Source: Deltaproteobacteria bacterium RBG_13_52_11
GTDB lineage: Bacteria > Desulfobacterota > B13-G15 > RBG-16-54-18
Assembly (NCBI GenBank): GCA_001797745.1
Contig: MGQF01000079.1
Coordinates: forward strand, 1-5,841
Direction of reading: 5' to 3'
Length of the DNA: 5,841 nucleotides
Below the pieces are notes generated by a model. That model ran no database searches and was not told where the DNA came from. It worked only from the letters and a program-made list of their open reading frames with translations. Shown here piece by piece: positions 1 through 5,056 of this stretch; position 1 is the stretch's first letter, and each line of letters begins with the position of its first letter. A program made the position numbers and the translations under genes.

Positions 1-71
1 AATGGCATTGTCGATGCTAACTACCTCTCACATGCCCATTTGTCTCATATGTAGTGAACGAGTACATCGGG

Positions 72-100
72 TTGACAACGGAGAGGTCTTGAGATATACT
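72..100 (+). promoter_or_regulatory. Sigma70-type promoter of the carboxyltransferase gene
   Basis: The -35 hexamer TTGACA (72-77) is a perfect consensus match. It is followed after exactly 17 bases by TATACT (95-100), five of six matches to TATAAT. Transcription would start near 107, giving a leader of about 58 nt before the ATG at 165. The sequence match is direct observation; activity is inferred. This is the best promoter match in the window, so the carboxyltransferase is probably transcribed on its own rather than from an upstream operon. Confidence 0.75.
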
Positions 101-151
101 GGATTTGTGATATTTTTAACAAATTAAGGCCTACCGATGGCATATAAACTT

Positions 152-159
152 AAGGAGGT
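152..159 (+). promoter_or_regulatory. Strong Shine-Dalgarno that fixes the carboxyltransferase start
   Basis: AAGGAGGT (152-159) is an eight-base match to the anti-Shine-Dalgarno sequence. Its AGGAGG core ends six bases before the ATG at 165. In-frame TTG (159) and GTG (162) codons lie inside or against this site and would leave no spacing, so ATG 165 is preferred. Confidence 0.85.
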
Positions 160-164
160 TGGTG

Positions 165-1721
165 ATGGGAAAGTTCGACAAGATATATGACGACTATATG
201 AAGCGACGCAAGACCATTCTGGCAATGGGGGGGGAAAAGGCCCTGGCAGGACGTCGGGAAAAGGGGCAAACGAATGCGAGGGAGAGGATCGATATGCTCA
301 TCGATCCTGGCACCTTCACAGAGGTCGGCACCTTTATGAGGCACCGTCAATACGAATTTGGCATGGCCGATAAACTCATACCAGCAGAGGGTGTCGTTGC
401 CGGATATGGCAAGGTGGACGGCAGATATGTCGTGGTGGTCTCGGAGGATTTCACGGCCATGGCCGGCACCTTTGGCGAATACCACGGAAAAAAGTTCGTG
501 TGGGCCTGTGATTTTGCCAAGGAGAAGGGATGGCCCTTTGTCGGGATCAACGACTCGGGCGGCGCCCGTCTCCAGGAGGGGATGGATACCTTGGAGGCCT
601 ACGGATGGACCTTCCGCGCACAGATCCTCGCCTCGGGGATCGTGCCCCAGATCGCTGTGCTCCTCGGCCCCTGCCTCGGGGGACAGGCCTATCATCCTAT
701 TATGAACGACTTTCTTATCCAGAGCAAGACAACCGGCTTCCTGGGGATCGCCGGGCCTGCCTTTGTCAAGACCCAGACCGGTGAGGACATCACCCTTGAG
801 AAACTGGCTGGCTGGGAGGCCCATGCGATGAAGTCAGGGGGTACCCACGTCGTAGGAGAAGATGACAAAGATTCTATCGAGTTGGCGAAAAAAATGCTCT
901 CATACCTCCCCTCCAACAACAAGGAAAAGCCGCCGAGGGTTGAGACTGGCGACGATCCGAACAGGGAGATCCCCGAACTCGATGAGTTCCTTCCCGACGC
1001 AGCCCTTCGCGTCCCCTATAATATGTATCCCCTCATCGACAAGGTGGTGGATAAGGGGAGTTTCTATGAAATACACAAGTACTTTGCCCGCAACCTCATC
1101 GTCGGATTCGCGCGCTTCAACGGCAGGGTGGCGGGGATCGTGGCGAATCAGCCCATGGTGCTGATGGGAGGACTGGACTGCGACGCCGCTGACAAGCTGG
1201 CGCGGTTTGTCCGCTTCTGCGATCTGTTCAATATCCCGCTCGTGACCTTTGTAGACTGCCCGGCCTTCTGGATCGGCTCTCCGCATGAGTGGAAAGGGAT
1301 CTTACGCCACGGGGCCAAGACCCTCTTTGCCTGGGCGGACGCCACCGTCCCCCTCGTCGCCGTGATCATCGGCAAGTCATATGCGGGCGCCCACTATGCC
1401 ATGCTCGACAAGAGCATCGGGGCCGATCTGGTCTTCTCCTGGCCGACGGCCAAGGTAAACATCGTGGGGGCCGAGACCGCAGCGAGCGTCATCTTCGCCA
1501 AGGAGATCAAGGAGTCTGCTAACCCGAAGGAGACCTCGCGACAGCGGATCGAGGAATATCGGACCAAGTACGAGCACGCCTATCAGCCAGCCGAGCGGGG
1601 ATATACGGACGACGTCATCATGCCCCACGATACGAGGAAATACGTCTGCCGCGCCCTCGAGATGCTGGAAAACAAGCAGGTAGCCAGACCCTGGAGGAAG
1701 TACTCCAATATCAACCTATAG
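165..1721 (+). CDS. Biotin-dependent acyl-CoA carboxyltransferase / decarboxylase subunit (PccB/MmdA family), divergent
   Basis: This is the carboxyltransferase subunit of a biotin-dependent propionyl/methylmalonyl-CoA-type enzyme, which moves CO2 between carboxybiotin and an acyl-CoA. At 518 residues it matches the usual family length of about 510-530. Both crotonase-like halves are present. The N-half has NDSGGARLQEG (129-139) and GPCLGGQAYHP (168-178), whose Gly172-Gly173 should form one oxyanion hole. It ends in the family signature LSYLPSNN (245-252). The C-half has GIVANQP (324-330), ILRHGAK (379-385) and YAGAH (406-410), with the second oxyanion pair at Gly408-Ala409. The C-terminus PWRKYSNINL resembles the family's RP-KHGNIPL ending. 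Several normally constant loops differ. The usual PGFLPGTxQE loop reads PAFWIGSPHE (366-375), GGAYD reads AGAHY, and MGAKGAV reads VGAETAA. No biotin carboxylase, biotin-carrier or membrane decarboxylase subunit lies nearby. The fold and class are secure; the acyl-CoA substrate, and whether it carboxylates or decarboxylates, cannot be told. Confidence 0.93.
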   Translation: MGKFDKIYDDYMKRRKTILAMGGEKALAGRREKGQTNARERIDMLIDPGTFTEVGTFMRHRQYEFGMADKLIPAEGVVAGYGKVDGRYVVVVSEDFTAMAGTFGEYHGKKFVWACDFAKEKGWPFVGINDSGGARLQEGMDTLEAYGWTFRAQILASGIVPQIAVLLGPCLGGQAYHPIMNDFLIQSKTTGFLGIAGPAFVKTQTGEDITLEKLAGWEAHAMKSGGTHVVGEDDKDSIELAKKMLSYLPSNNKEKPPRVETGDDPNREIPELDEFLPDAALRVPYNMYPLIDKVVDKGSFYEIHKYFARNLIVGFARFNGRVAGIVANQPMVLMGGLDCDAADKLARFVRFCDLFNIPLVTFVDCPAFWIGSPHEWKGILRHGAKTLFAWADATVPLVAVIIGKSYAGAHYAMLDKSIGADLVFSWPTAKVNIVGAETAASVIFAKEIKESANPKETSRQRIEEYRTKYEHAYQPAERGYTDDVIMPHDTRKYVCRALEMLENKQVARPWRKYSNINL

Positions 1722-1751
1722 TTTCTCCTGACGACATCACAAGGAATTTTC

Positions 1752-1781
1752 AGGGTGCAGGGGAGCACTCCCCTGCACCCT
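1752..1781 (+). terminator. Strong GC-rich hairpin after the carboxyltransferase gene
   Basis: AGGGTGCAGGGGAG (1752-1765) and CTCCCCTGCACCCT (1768-1781) are perfect reverse complements separated by two bases. This gives a 13-14 bp stem with an effective GCAC loop, starting 30 bases after the stop codon. There is no T-tract (TCCCCAATAACCCC follows), so it is not a textbook intrinsic terminator. It could act as a terminator of non-canonical type, or as a 3'-end stability element that blocks exonucleases. The next gene has its own promoter at 1901, which suits a transcript end here. Confidence 0.6.
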
Positions 1782-1900
1782 CCCCAATAACCCCTTAAAA
1801 GATCCTTCACGATAATTAATGCCATCTGACCGAGGAAGTGAAAAACTCAAAGCTGACTGCTGATCGTTGAACCTGTACAATGTTAATATCACAATCTTTA

Positions 1901-1929
1901 TTGACAAACAGTGTTAATGCATTTATTCT
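1901..1929 (+). promoter_or_regulatory. Sigma70-type promoter of the orphan gene
   Basis: TTGACA (1901-1906) is a perfect -35 hexamer. Seventeen bases downstream is TATTCT (1924-1929), four of six matches to the -10 consensus. The predicted start near 1936 would make a leader of about 100 nt before ATG 2039. A heptamer TGTTAAT occurs at 1881-1887, upstream of the -35, and again at 1912-1918 within the spacer. That is a possible but unproven regulator site pair. Confidence 0.55.
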
Positions 1930-1964
1930 CAATTTCAATGTCTTCTTGAAGTAATAGGTACGGC

Positions 1965-2014
1965 ATAAAGGCGACATAATGAGGATTAGTCTTCACGAGA
2001 GCCTTTATCGTGAA
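1965..2014 (+). promoter_or_regulatory. Structured 5' leader with two overlapping helices
   Basis: Two complementarities share the same bases. ATAAAGGC (1965-1972) is the exact reverse complement of GCCTTTAT (2001-2008). TTCACGA (1992-1998) is the exact reverse complement of TCGTGAA (2008-2014), which makes a hairpin whose nine-base loop GAGCCTTTA holds nearly all of the first pairing site. The two helices could therefore alternate or form a pseudoknot. The hairpin ends nine bases before AGGAG (2023-2027), so ribosome access could be affected. The pairing is seen directly; a regulatory role is inferred, and I recognise no known riboswitch class. Confidence 0.35.
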
Positions 2015-2038
2015 CTTTAAACAGGAGATGGATCATTT

Positions 2039-2758
2039 ATGGAGAAACCAAGTCTAAACGTGAGCCTGGTCTCTATCATTATCATTCTTGCCATCTTCGT
2101 CATCGGTGTAGTTACGTATGTTTCTATACTCGGGGAAAATCATAAGATAGACAGAGTGATAGTGGCGTATTTCAATAATTTAAAAGATGGAATGTATCTT
2201 GAGGCGTGCGAGGGCTTTTCGTCAAACTTTCAAGAGGGACAGCTTTCAAGTGACGAGCTACGTGTGAATTTTAACTTCCTGCTAGAATTGTCTCTGTTAA
2301 AGCACTATAACCTGATCGATAACTATGACTATAAGGTGGAATTAAAGAGAAGTCATTTTTGGATCCCTTTTATCAGTGGCGACTCGGTACGGGTAAGTGT
2401 TGTGCTCAGAAAAAAAGGAGACAAAGGAGTCCCTGATACCCTATCAAGTGGTCACGACAGTGATCTAACTCGCAATCTCATCGTAGTGGAACGGGAGAAA
2501 AGATCATGGAAAATAAAGCAATTCACCGTTGCAGATTCTTCTATCTCGGACACATATAATGATTTACGCCAAAACATTGATCTGAATAAGTATATAAAAA
2601 GGACTCCCAAGGGGTTTCTATTAAAGAATACCGAAGTTAATTTCACGACCTTAACACCACTAGATAAACGATTACTGAGGTTCAGCCTCTATAACATACA
2701 GAAATCAATGGGTAAAGATGTTATCCCCATAGTCAAGACAAAAAATAAGGTAATGTAA
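2039..2758 (+). CDS. Unknown membrane-anchored protein, possibly NTF2-like
   Basis: I do not recognise this gene. The 239-residue product has a short polar N-terminus and one hydrophobic segment at about 8-31. No signal-peptidase site is obvious, so it looks like a bitopic protein with most of its mass outside the cytoplasm. Residues 36-65 (IDRVIVAYFNNLKDGMYLEA and following) resemble the opening helices of NTF2-like or DUF4864/4878-type domains. The alternating strands around 98-125 and 146-165 (SWKIKQFTVADSS) fit the same fold, but that is inference from pattern only. The C-terminal 60 residues are lysine-rich with no motif I can name. ATG 2039 is preceded by AGGAG (2023-2027) at a rather long 11-base spacing. 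G+C is about 38% in three hand-counted 60-base blocks, against 55-62% in sampled neighbouring genes, which suggests horizontal acquisition. It has its own promoter and terminator and is likely monocistronic. Confidence 0.75.
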   Translation: MEKPSLNVSLVSIIIILAIFVIGVVTYVSILGENHKIDRVIVAYFNNLKDGMYLEACEGFSSNFQEGQLSSDELRVNFNFLLELSLLKHYNLIDNYDYKVELKRSHFWIPFISGDSVRVSVVLRKKGDKGVPDTLSSGHDSDLTRNLIVVEREKRSWKIKQFTVADSSISDTYNDLRQNIDLNKYIKRTPKGFLLKNTEVNFTTLTPLDKRLLRFSLYNIQKSMGKDVIPIVKTKNKVM

Positions 2759-2778
2759 GTGCGGAGAGGAACCTCATC

Positions 2779-2802
2779 TAGTATTTAGGACTAATTATAC
2801 TA
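2779..2802. repeat. AT-rich imperfect palindrome after the orphan gene
   Basis: TAGTAT (2779-2784) pairs with ATACTA (2797-2802), and the inner TTAG (2785-2788) pairs with CTAA (2791-2794), with TT bulged on one side. It starts 20 bases after the stop codon. As RNA it is a weak hairpin without a U-tract; as DNA it could be a dyad binding site. I cannot assign a role. Confidence 0.35.
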
Positions 2803-2847
2803 ATAAACGCCGGCATCTGGAGACAAGGGTCAAGATGAGTCGGACAG

Positions 2848-2918
2848 CCCCTCTCCTGCTCAACACCCTACCTCCCTCATCAACCGCCCCCCTTTACCTA
2901 CCACCCTCTCCCCCTCCC
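2848..2918 (+). other. C-rich, G-poor tract; candidate Rho-loading (rut) region
   Basis: By hand count, 44 of 71 bases are C and only two are G (2858 and 2886). A long C-over-G bubble in untranslated RNA is the known hallmark of Rho utilisation sites. The tract lies 3' of the orphan gene and directly before a terminator-like hairpin, so it may assist termination. The opposite strand carries G-runs of 3, 5, 3 and 6 (2918 back to 2887) that could attempt a G-quadruplex, but one loop would be 11 bases. Confidence 0.35.
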
Positions 2919-2966
2919 TGGTAACCAAGTCTATACCCATGTAACAAGGGGAGGGGTTTTCTTCTT
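2911..2966 (+). terminator. Terminator-like hairpin with U-rich tail
   Basis: CCCCTCCC (2911-2918) pairs perfectly with GGGAGGGG (2949-2956), plus a T-G wobble inside. TTTTCTTCTT (2957-2966) follows immediately. The GC stem and adjoining U-rich run fit an intrinsic terminator for the 2039-2758 transcript. The loop of about 28 bases is unusually long, so efficiency is uncertain. Confidence 0.5.
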
Positions 2967-2993
2967 GACTTCGTCCCCTTAAAAGTGTAAAAA
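2965..2993 (+). promoter_or_regulatory. Probable promoter of the transglycosylase-pgsA operon
   Basis: TTGACT (2965-2970, five of six matches) is followed after 17 bases by TAAAAA (2988-2993, four of six matches). Transcription would begin near 3000, about 40 bases before the GTG start at 3040. The -35 overlaps the last bases of the preceding terminator's U-rich tail, so the two units are tightly packed. Confidence 0.45.
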
Positions 2994-3027
2994 GAAGCTG
3001 TAACTTTTGCGTAAAATCAGGTGCATT

Positions 3028-3032
3028 GGAGG
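3028..3032 (+). promoter_or_regulatory. Shine-Dalgarno selecting the GTG start of the transglycosylase
   Basis: GGAGG (3028-3032) lies seven bases before GTG 3040. The further in-frame TTG at 3007 has no comparable site upstream. Starting at GTG also gives a cleaner signal peptide. Confidence 0.75.
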
Positions 3033-3039
3033 AAAAGCA

Positions 3040-3654
3040 GTGCGCTTTGCCACCATGATGGGGATTTTGCTTGTCTCAGCAATGGTCAATACACCTGCCC
3101 TGGCCGACATCTTTCTCTACATCGACAAGGAAGGGGTGATGCACTTCTCCAACGCACCTACTCATACCCGTTACCGCGTCTACATGAAAGAGAATTCCAG
3201 CGCGCCCGCACGAGTAGAAAGAAACTATAAGCCTAACGCTGACAAATACGATCACCTCATCGCTGAATCCTGCCGGCTGCACGGAGTTGATTTTGCCCTG
3301 GTAAAGGCGGTCATCAGGGCCGAATCGTGCTTTGATCCCTACGCCATCTCGTCCAAGGGGGCGGAGGGCCTGATGCAACTCTTGCCGGAGACCTCTAAGA
3401 GGCTCAATGTTGCCAACCCCTTCGATCCCCATGAGAATATTAAAGGCGGGGTGCAGTACCTGAAGTACCTCTTGGATCGCTTCAATTACGATCTGAGGCT
3501 TTCCCTGGCCGCCTATAATGCCGGAGAGACCACCGTCGCTCAGGTCAACGGAGTCCCCAACTACAGAGAGACGAAGAACTACGTCGCTGAGGTCTTGCAC
3601 TATTACCAGGAATATAAAAAGAAATCGCCACCGAGTAAAATGGCAACACGATGA
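3040..3654 (+). CDS. Secreted lytic transglycosylase (SLT/GH23) with N-terminal DUF4124-like segment
   Basis: This enzyme cleaves the MurNAc-GlcNAc bond of peptidoglycan to leave a 1,6-anhydro end, and acts in the periplasm. From GTG 3040 the product has 204 residues. Residues 1-22 form a signal peptide with hydrophobic core MMGILLVSAMV and an ALA cleavage site before Asp23. Residues 23-50 (IFLYIDKEGVMHFSNAP) match the DUF4124 pattern often found in front of such domains. The SLT domain spans about 70-190. Its catalytic Glu95 sits in AVIRAESCFDP, followed by SSKGAEGLMQLLPET (104-118), NPFDPHENI (126-134) and LSLAAYNAG (154-162). All hallmark motifs are intact. Cys78 and Cys97 could pair in the periplasm, which I infer only. 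The stop codon overlaps the pgsA start by four bases (ATGA), so the two genes are translated together. A TTG start at 3007 would add 11 residues and is less likely. Confidence 0.92.
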   Translation: MRFATMMGILLVSAMVNTPALADIFLYIDKEGVMHFSNAPTHTRYRVYMKENSSAPARVERNYKPNADKYDHLIAESCRLHGVDFALVKAVIRAESCFDPYAISSKGAEGLMQLLPETSKRLNVANPFDPHENIKGGVQYLKYLLDRFNYDLRLSLAAYNAGETTVAQVNGVPNYRETKNYVAEVLHYYQEYKKKSPPSKMATR

Positions 3655-4208
3655 CAGCCCATACGGGAGGCTTCTGGAACCTATCCAACAAACTCACCCT
3701 CTTCCGCATAGGGGCTATACCCCTTGTCGCCATCTTACTTCTCTTCTTTCCCGACAGATGGACGAGCTTTGCCGCCGCTTTCATCTTTCTGCTGGGCGCC
3801 ATCAGCGATGGGTTTGATGGCTATCTAGCACGCCGGAGGAACACGGTCAGCAATGTGGGCAAGCTCCTCGACCCCCTGGCTGACAAGCTGTTGGTCTGCA
3901 CCGCCCTCATTATGCTGATCCCTCTGGGGCGGGTAAGCGCTTGGATAGTGGCCCTGATCATCGGCAGGGAGATGGCGGTGACCACCCTCCGGGGGGTGGC
4001 TGGGTCAGAAGGGGTAGTCATCGCAGCCAACCGCCTCGGCAAGATGAAAACCTTTGCACAACTATCCGCCACCAACATCCTCATCCTTCACTATTCCTAT
4101 TTCTCCCTTGACATCCATCTGCTCGGGACGATCCTGATCTGGATCGCCCTCGTGCTGACCATCTGGTCTGGATTCGATTACTTCATCAGCTACCTTAAGA
4201 GGGCCTAG
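3651..4208 (+). CDS. pgsA: CDP-diacylglycerol--glycerol-3-phosphate 3-phosphatidyltransferase
   Basis: This integral membrane enzyme makes phosphatidylglycerophosphate from CDP-diacylglycerol and glycerol-3-phosphate, the committed step to phosphatidylglycerol and cardiolipin. The 185-residue length is typical. The full CDP-alcohol phosphotransferase motif D-x2-DG-x2-AR-x8-G-x3-D-x3-D is present without deviation: Asp53, Asp56-Gly57, Ala60-Arg61, Gly70, Asp74 and Asp78. The N-terminal NKLTLFRI (13-20) and the later GREMAVTTLR (105-114) and GKMKTFAQ (130-137) are features that separate PgsA from other family members. Several hydrophobic segments fit the membrane fold. No good Shine-Dalgarno precedes ATG 3651, so initiation probably depends on coupling to the upstream transglycosylase through ATGA. 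The gene ends head-on with the minus-strand permease, the two stops sharing CTAG (4205-4208). Confidence 0.95.
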   Translation: MTAHTGGFWNLSNKLTLFRIGAIPLVAILLLFFPDRWTSFAAAFIFLLGAISDGFDGYLARRRNTVSNVGKLLDPLADKLLVCTALIMLIPLGRVSAWIVALIIGREMAVTTLRGVAGSEGVVIAANRLGKMKTFAQLSATNILILHYSYFSLDIHLLGTILIWIALVLTIWSGFDYFISYLKRA

Positions 4209-5056
4209 GGCTCGATCTTGGGATCCAAGGCGTCCCGCAATCCCTCACCCAAGAGGTTATATCCGAGTACAGTAATCAAGATGGCCAATCCAGGGTAGAG
4301 TGAGAGCCAGTAGGCGATCTCGATGTTGTCCTTGCCGGCGGTGAGGATATTCCCCCAACTGGGGGTCGGCGGCTGCACACCGATCCCCAAAAAACTGAGG
4401 GCCGACTCCGTCAATATAGCCGCCCCGATCCCCAAGATGGCCGCAACAAAGACCGGGGCCATGGCATTGGGGAGGATATGGCTGAAGATGATCCTCAGAT
4501 CTATCGCCCCTTGCGCTCGGGCGGCCACGACAAACTCGCGCCCCTTCAGGGAGAGAAATTCCGCCCGTACCAGCCTGGCAACCCCCATCCAGCTGGTGAG
4601 ACCGATCACGACCATGATATTCAAGATGCTCGGCTCCAAGAGGGCAATGACTGCCAAGATGAGGAAAAAGGTGGGGAAACAGAGCATGATGTCCACAAAC
4701 CGCATGATAATGCCATCCACCCCCCTCCCGTAGTAACCAGCCAAAGCCCCCAGGATCACCCCGATGAGGGTGGTGATACCCACAGCCACAAAACCGACGA
4801 GGAGGGAAATCCTCCCCCCCCAGATGATCCGGCTCAATACGTCCCTGCCCAGTTGGTCAGTACCGAGGAGGTGCGCACGGCTCGGGGGGGTGAGGACCTG
4901 TTCGGCGTCGATAAACGAGGGATCATAGGGGGCGATGAGGGGGGCAAGGAGGGCGGATATAAAAAGGAAAGAAACCACGATGGCCCCCCCTACGGCTAGG
5001 TAGTTACGGGTGAATTTGAACCAAAAAAGTCCTCCTAACGATCGCCGCCCCTTCAT
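4205..5056 (-). CDS. DppC/OppC-family ABC transporter permease
   Basis: This is the second membrane subunit of a peptide/nickel-type ABC importer. The 283 residues match the family length. An N-terminal cytoplasmic stretch and first membrane helix (about 20-43) are followed by the periplasmic segment LAPYDP-like (PLIAPYDPSF, 39-48) and the signature LGTDQLGRDVLSR (64-76). The core membrane domain follows. The EAA coupling loop that contacts the ATPase is at about 174-197 (EFVVAARAQGA, then HILPN). The C-terminal signatures ALSFLGIGVQPPTPSWG (219-235) and LGEGLRDALDP (269-279) are intact. The start overlaps the stop of the upstream DppB-like gene as ATGA, and a GGAGG (5065-5061) lies just before it. 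No ATPase gene follows because the gene meets pgsA tail-to-tail, so the ATPases and binding protein must be upstream or elsewhere. The solute (peptide, nickel, sugar) cannot be told from sequence alone. Confidence 0.94.
   Translation of the reverse strand: MKGRRSLGGLFWFKFTRNYLAVGGAIVVSFLFISALLAPLIAPYDPSFIDAEQVLTPPSRAHLLGTDQLGRDVLSRIIWGGRISLLVGFVAVGITTLIGVILGALAGYYGRGVDGIIMRFVDIMLCFPTFFLILAVIALLEPSILNIMVVIGLTSWMGVARLVRAEFLSLKGREFVVAARAQGAIDLRIIFSHILPNAMAPVFVAAILGIGAAILTESALSFLGIGVQPPTPSWGNILTAGKDNIEIAYWLSLYPGLAILITVLGYNLLGEGLRDALDPKIEP

Larger units (their letters stand above)
1722..2038. other. Intergenic region between carboxyltransferase and orphan gene
   Basis: This gap of about 317 bases has three identifiable parts: the stem-loop at 1752-1781, a promoter at 1901-1929 and a structured leader at 1965-2014. 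Between 1782 and 1900 I see no coding potential, repeat or RNA gene on either strand. The sequence becomes AT-rich after about 1796 and stays so into the next gene, so the compositional shift begins before the coding region. Confidence 0.6.

Noticed and set aside
2..127. A 41-codon frame open from the left edge, with ATG at 2 and stop TAA at 125, containing a CxxC (ICLICSE)
   Set aside because: It has no visible ribosome site or family match and runs through the strong promoter at 72-100. It could be the tail of an upstream gene, but the window cannot show this.
137..190. Short upstream ORF of 17 codons overlapping the carboxyltransferase start
   Set aside because: No Shine-Dalgarno precedes its ATG; the strong site at 152-159 lies inside it and serves ATG 165.
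150..824. Long minus-strand frame opposite the carboxyltransferase gene
   Set aside because: A shadow frame over a gene with intact family motifs; the translation resembles no protein family and has no ribosome site.
3007..3039. Earlier TTG start for the transglycosylase
   Set aside because: No ribosome site in front of TTG 3007, whereas GTG 3040 has GGAGG at seven bases and a cleaner signal peptide.
3076..3600. Minus-strand frame opposite the transglycosylase
   Set aside because: Antisense shadow of a gene whose catalytic motifs are all on the plus strand.
4217..4229. Small palindrome CTTGG-GAT-CCAAG just past pgsA
   Set aside because: Only a 5-bp stem with no T-tract, inside the DppC-like coding sequence; not enough to call a terminator for pgsA.
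4478..4999. Plus-strand frame opposite the DppC-like gene
   Set aside because: Low-complexity, highly charged translation without a membrane or domain pattern; the minus strand carries a complete permease.
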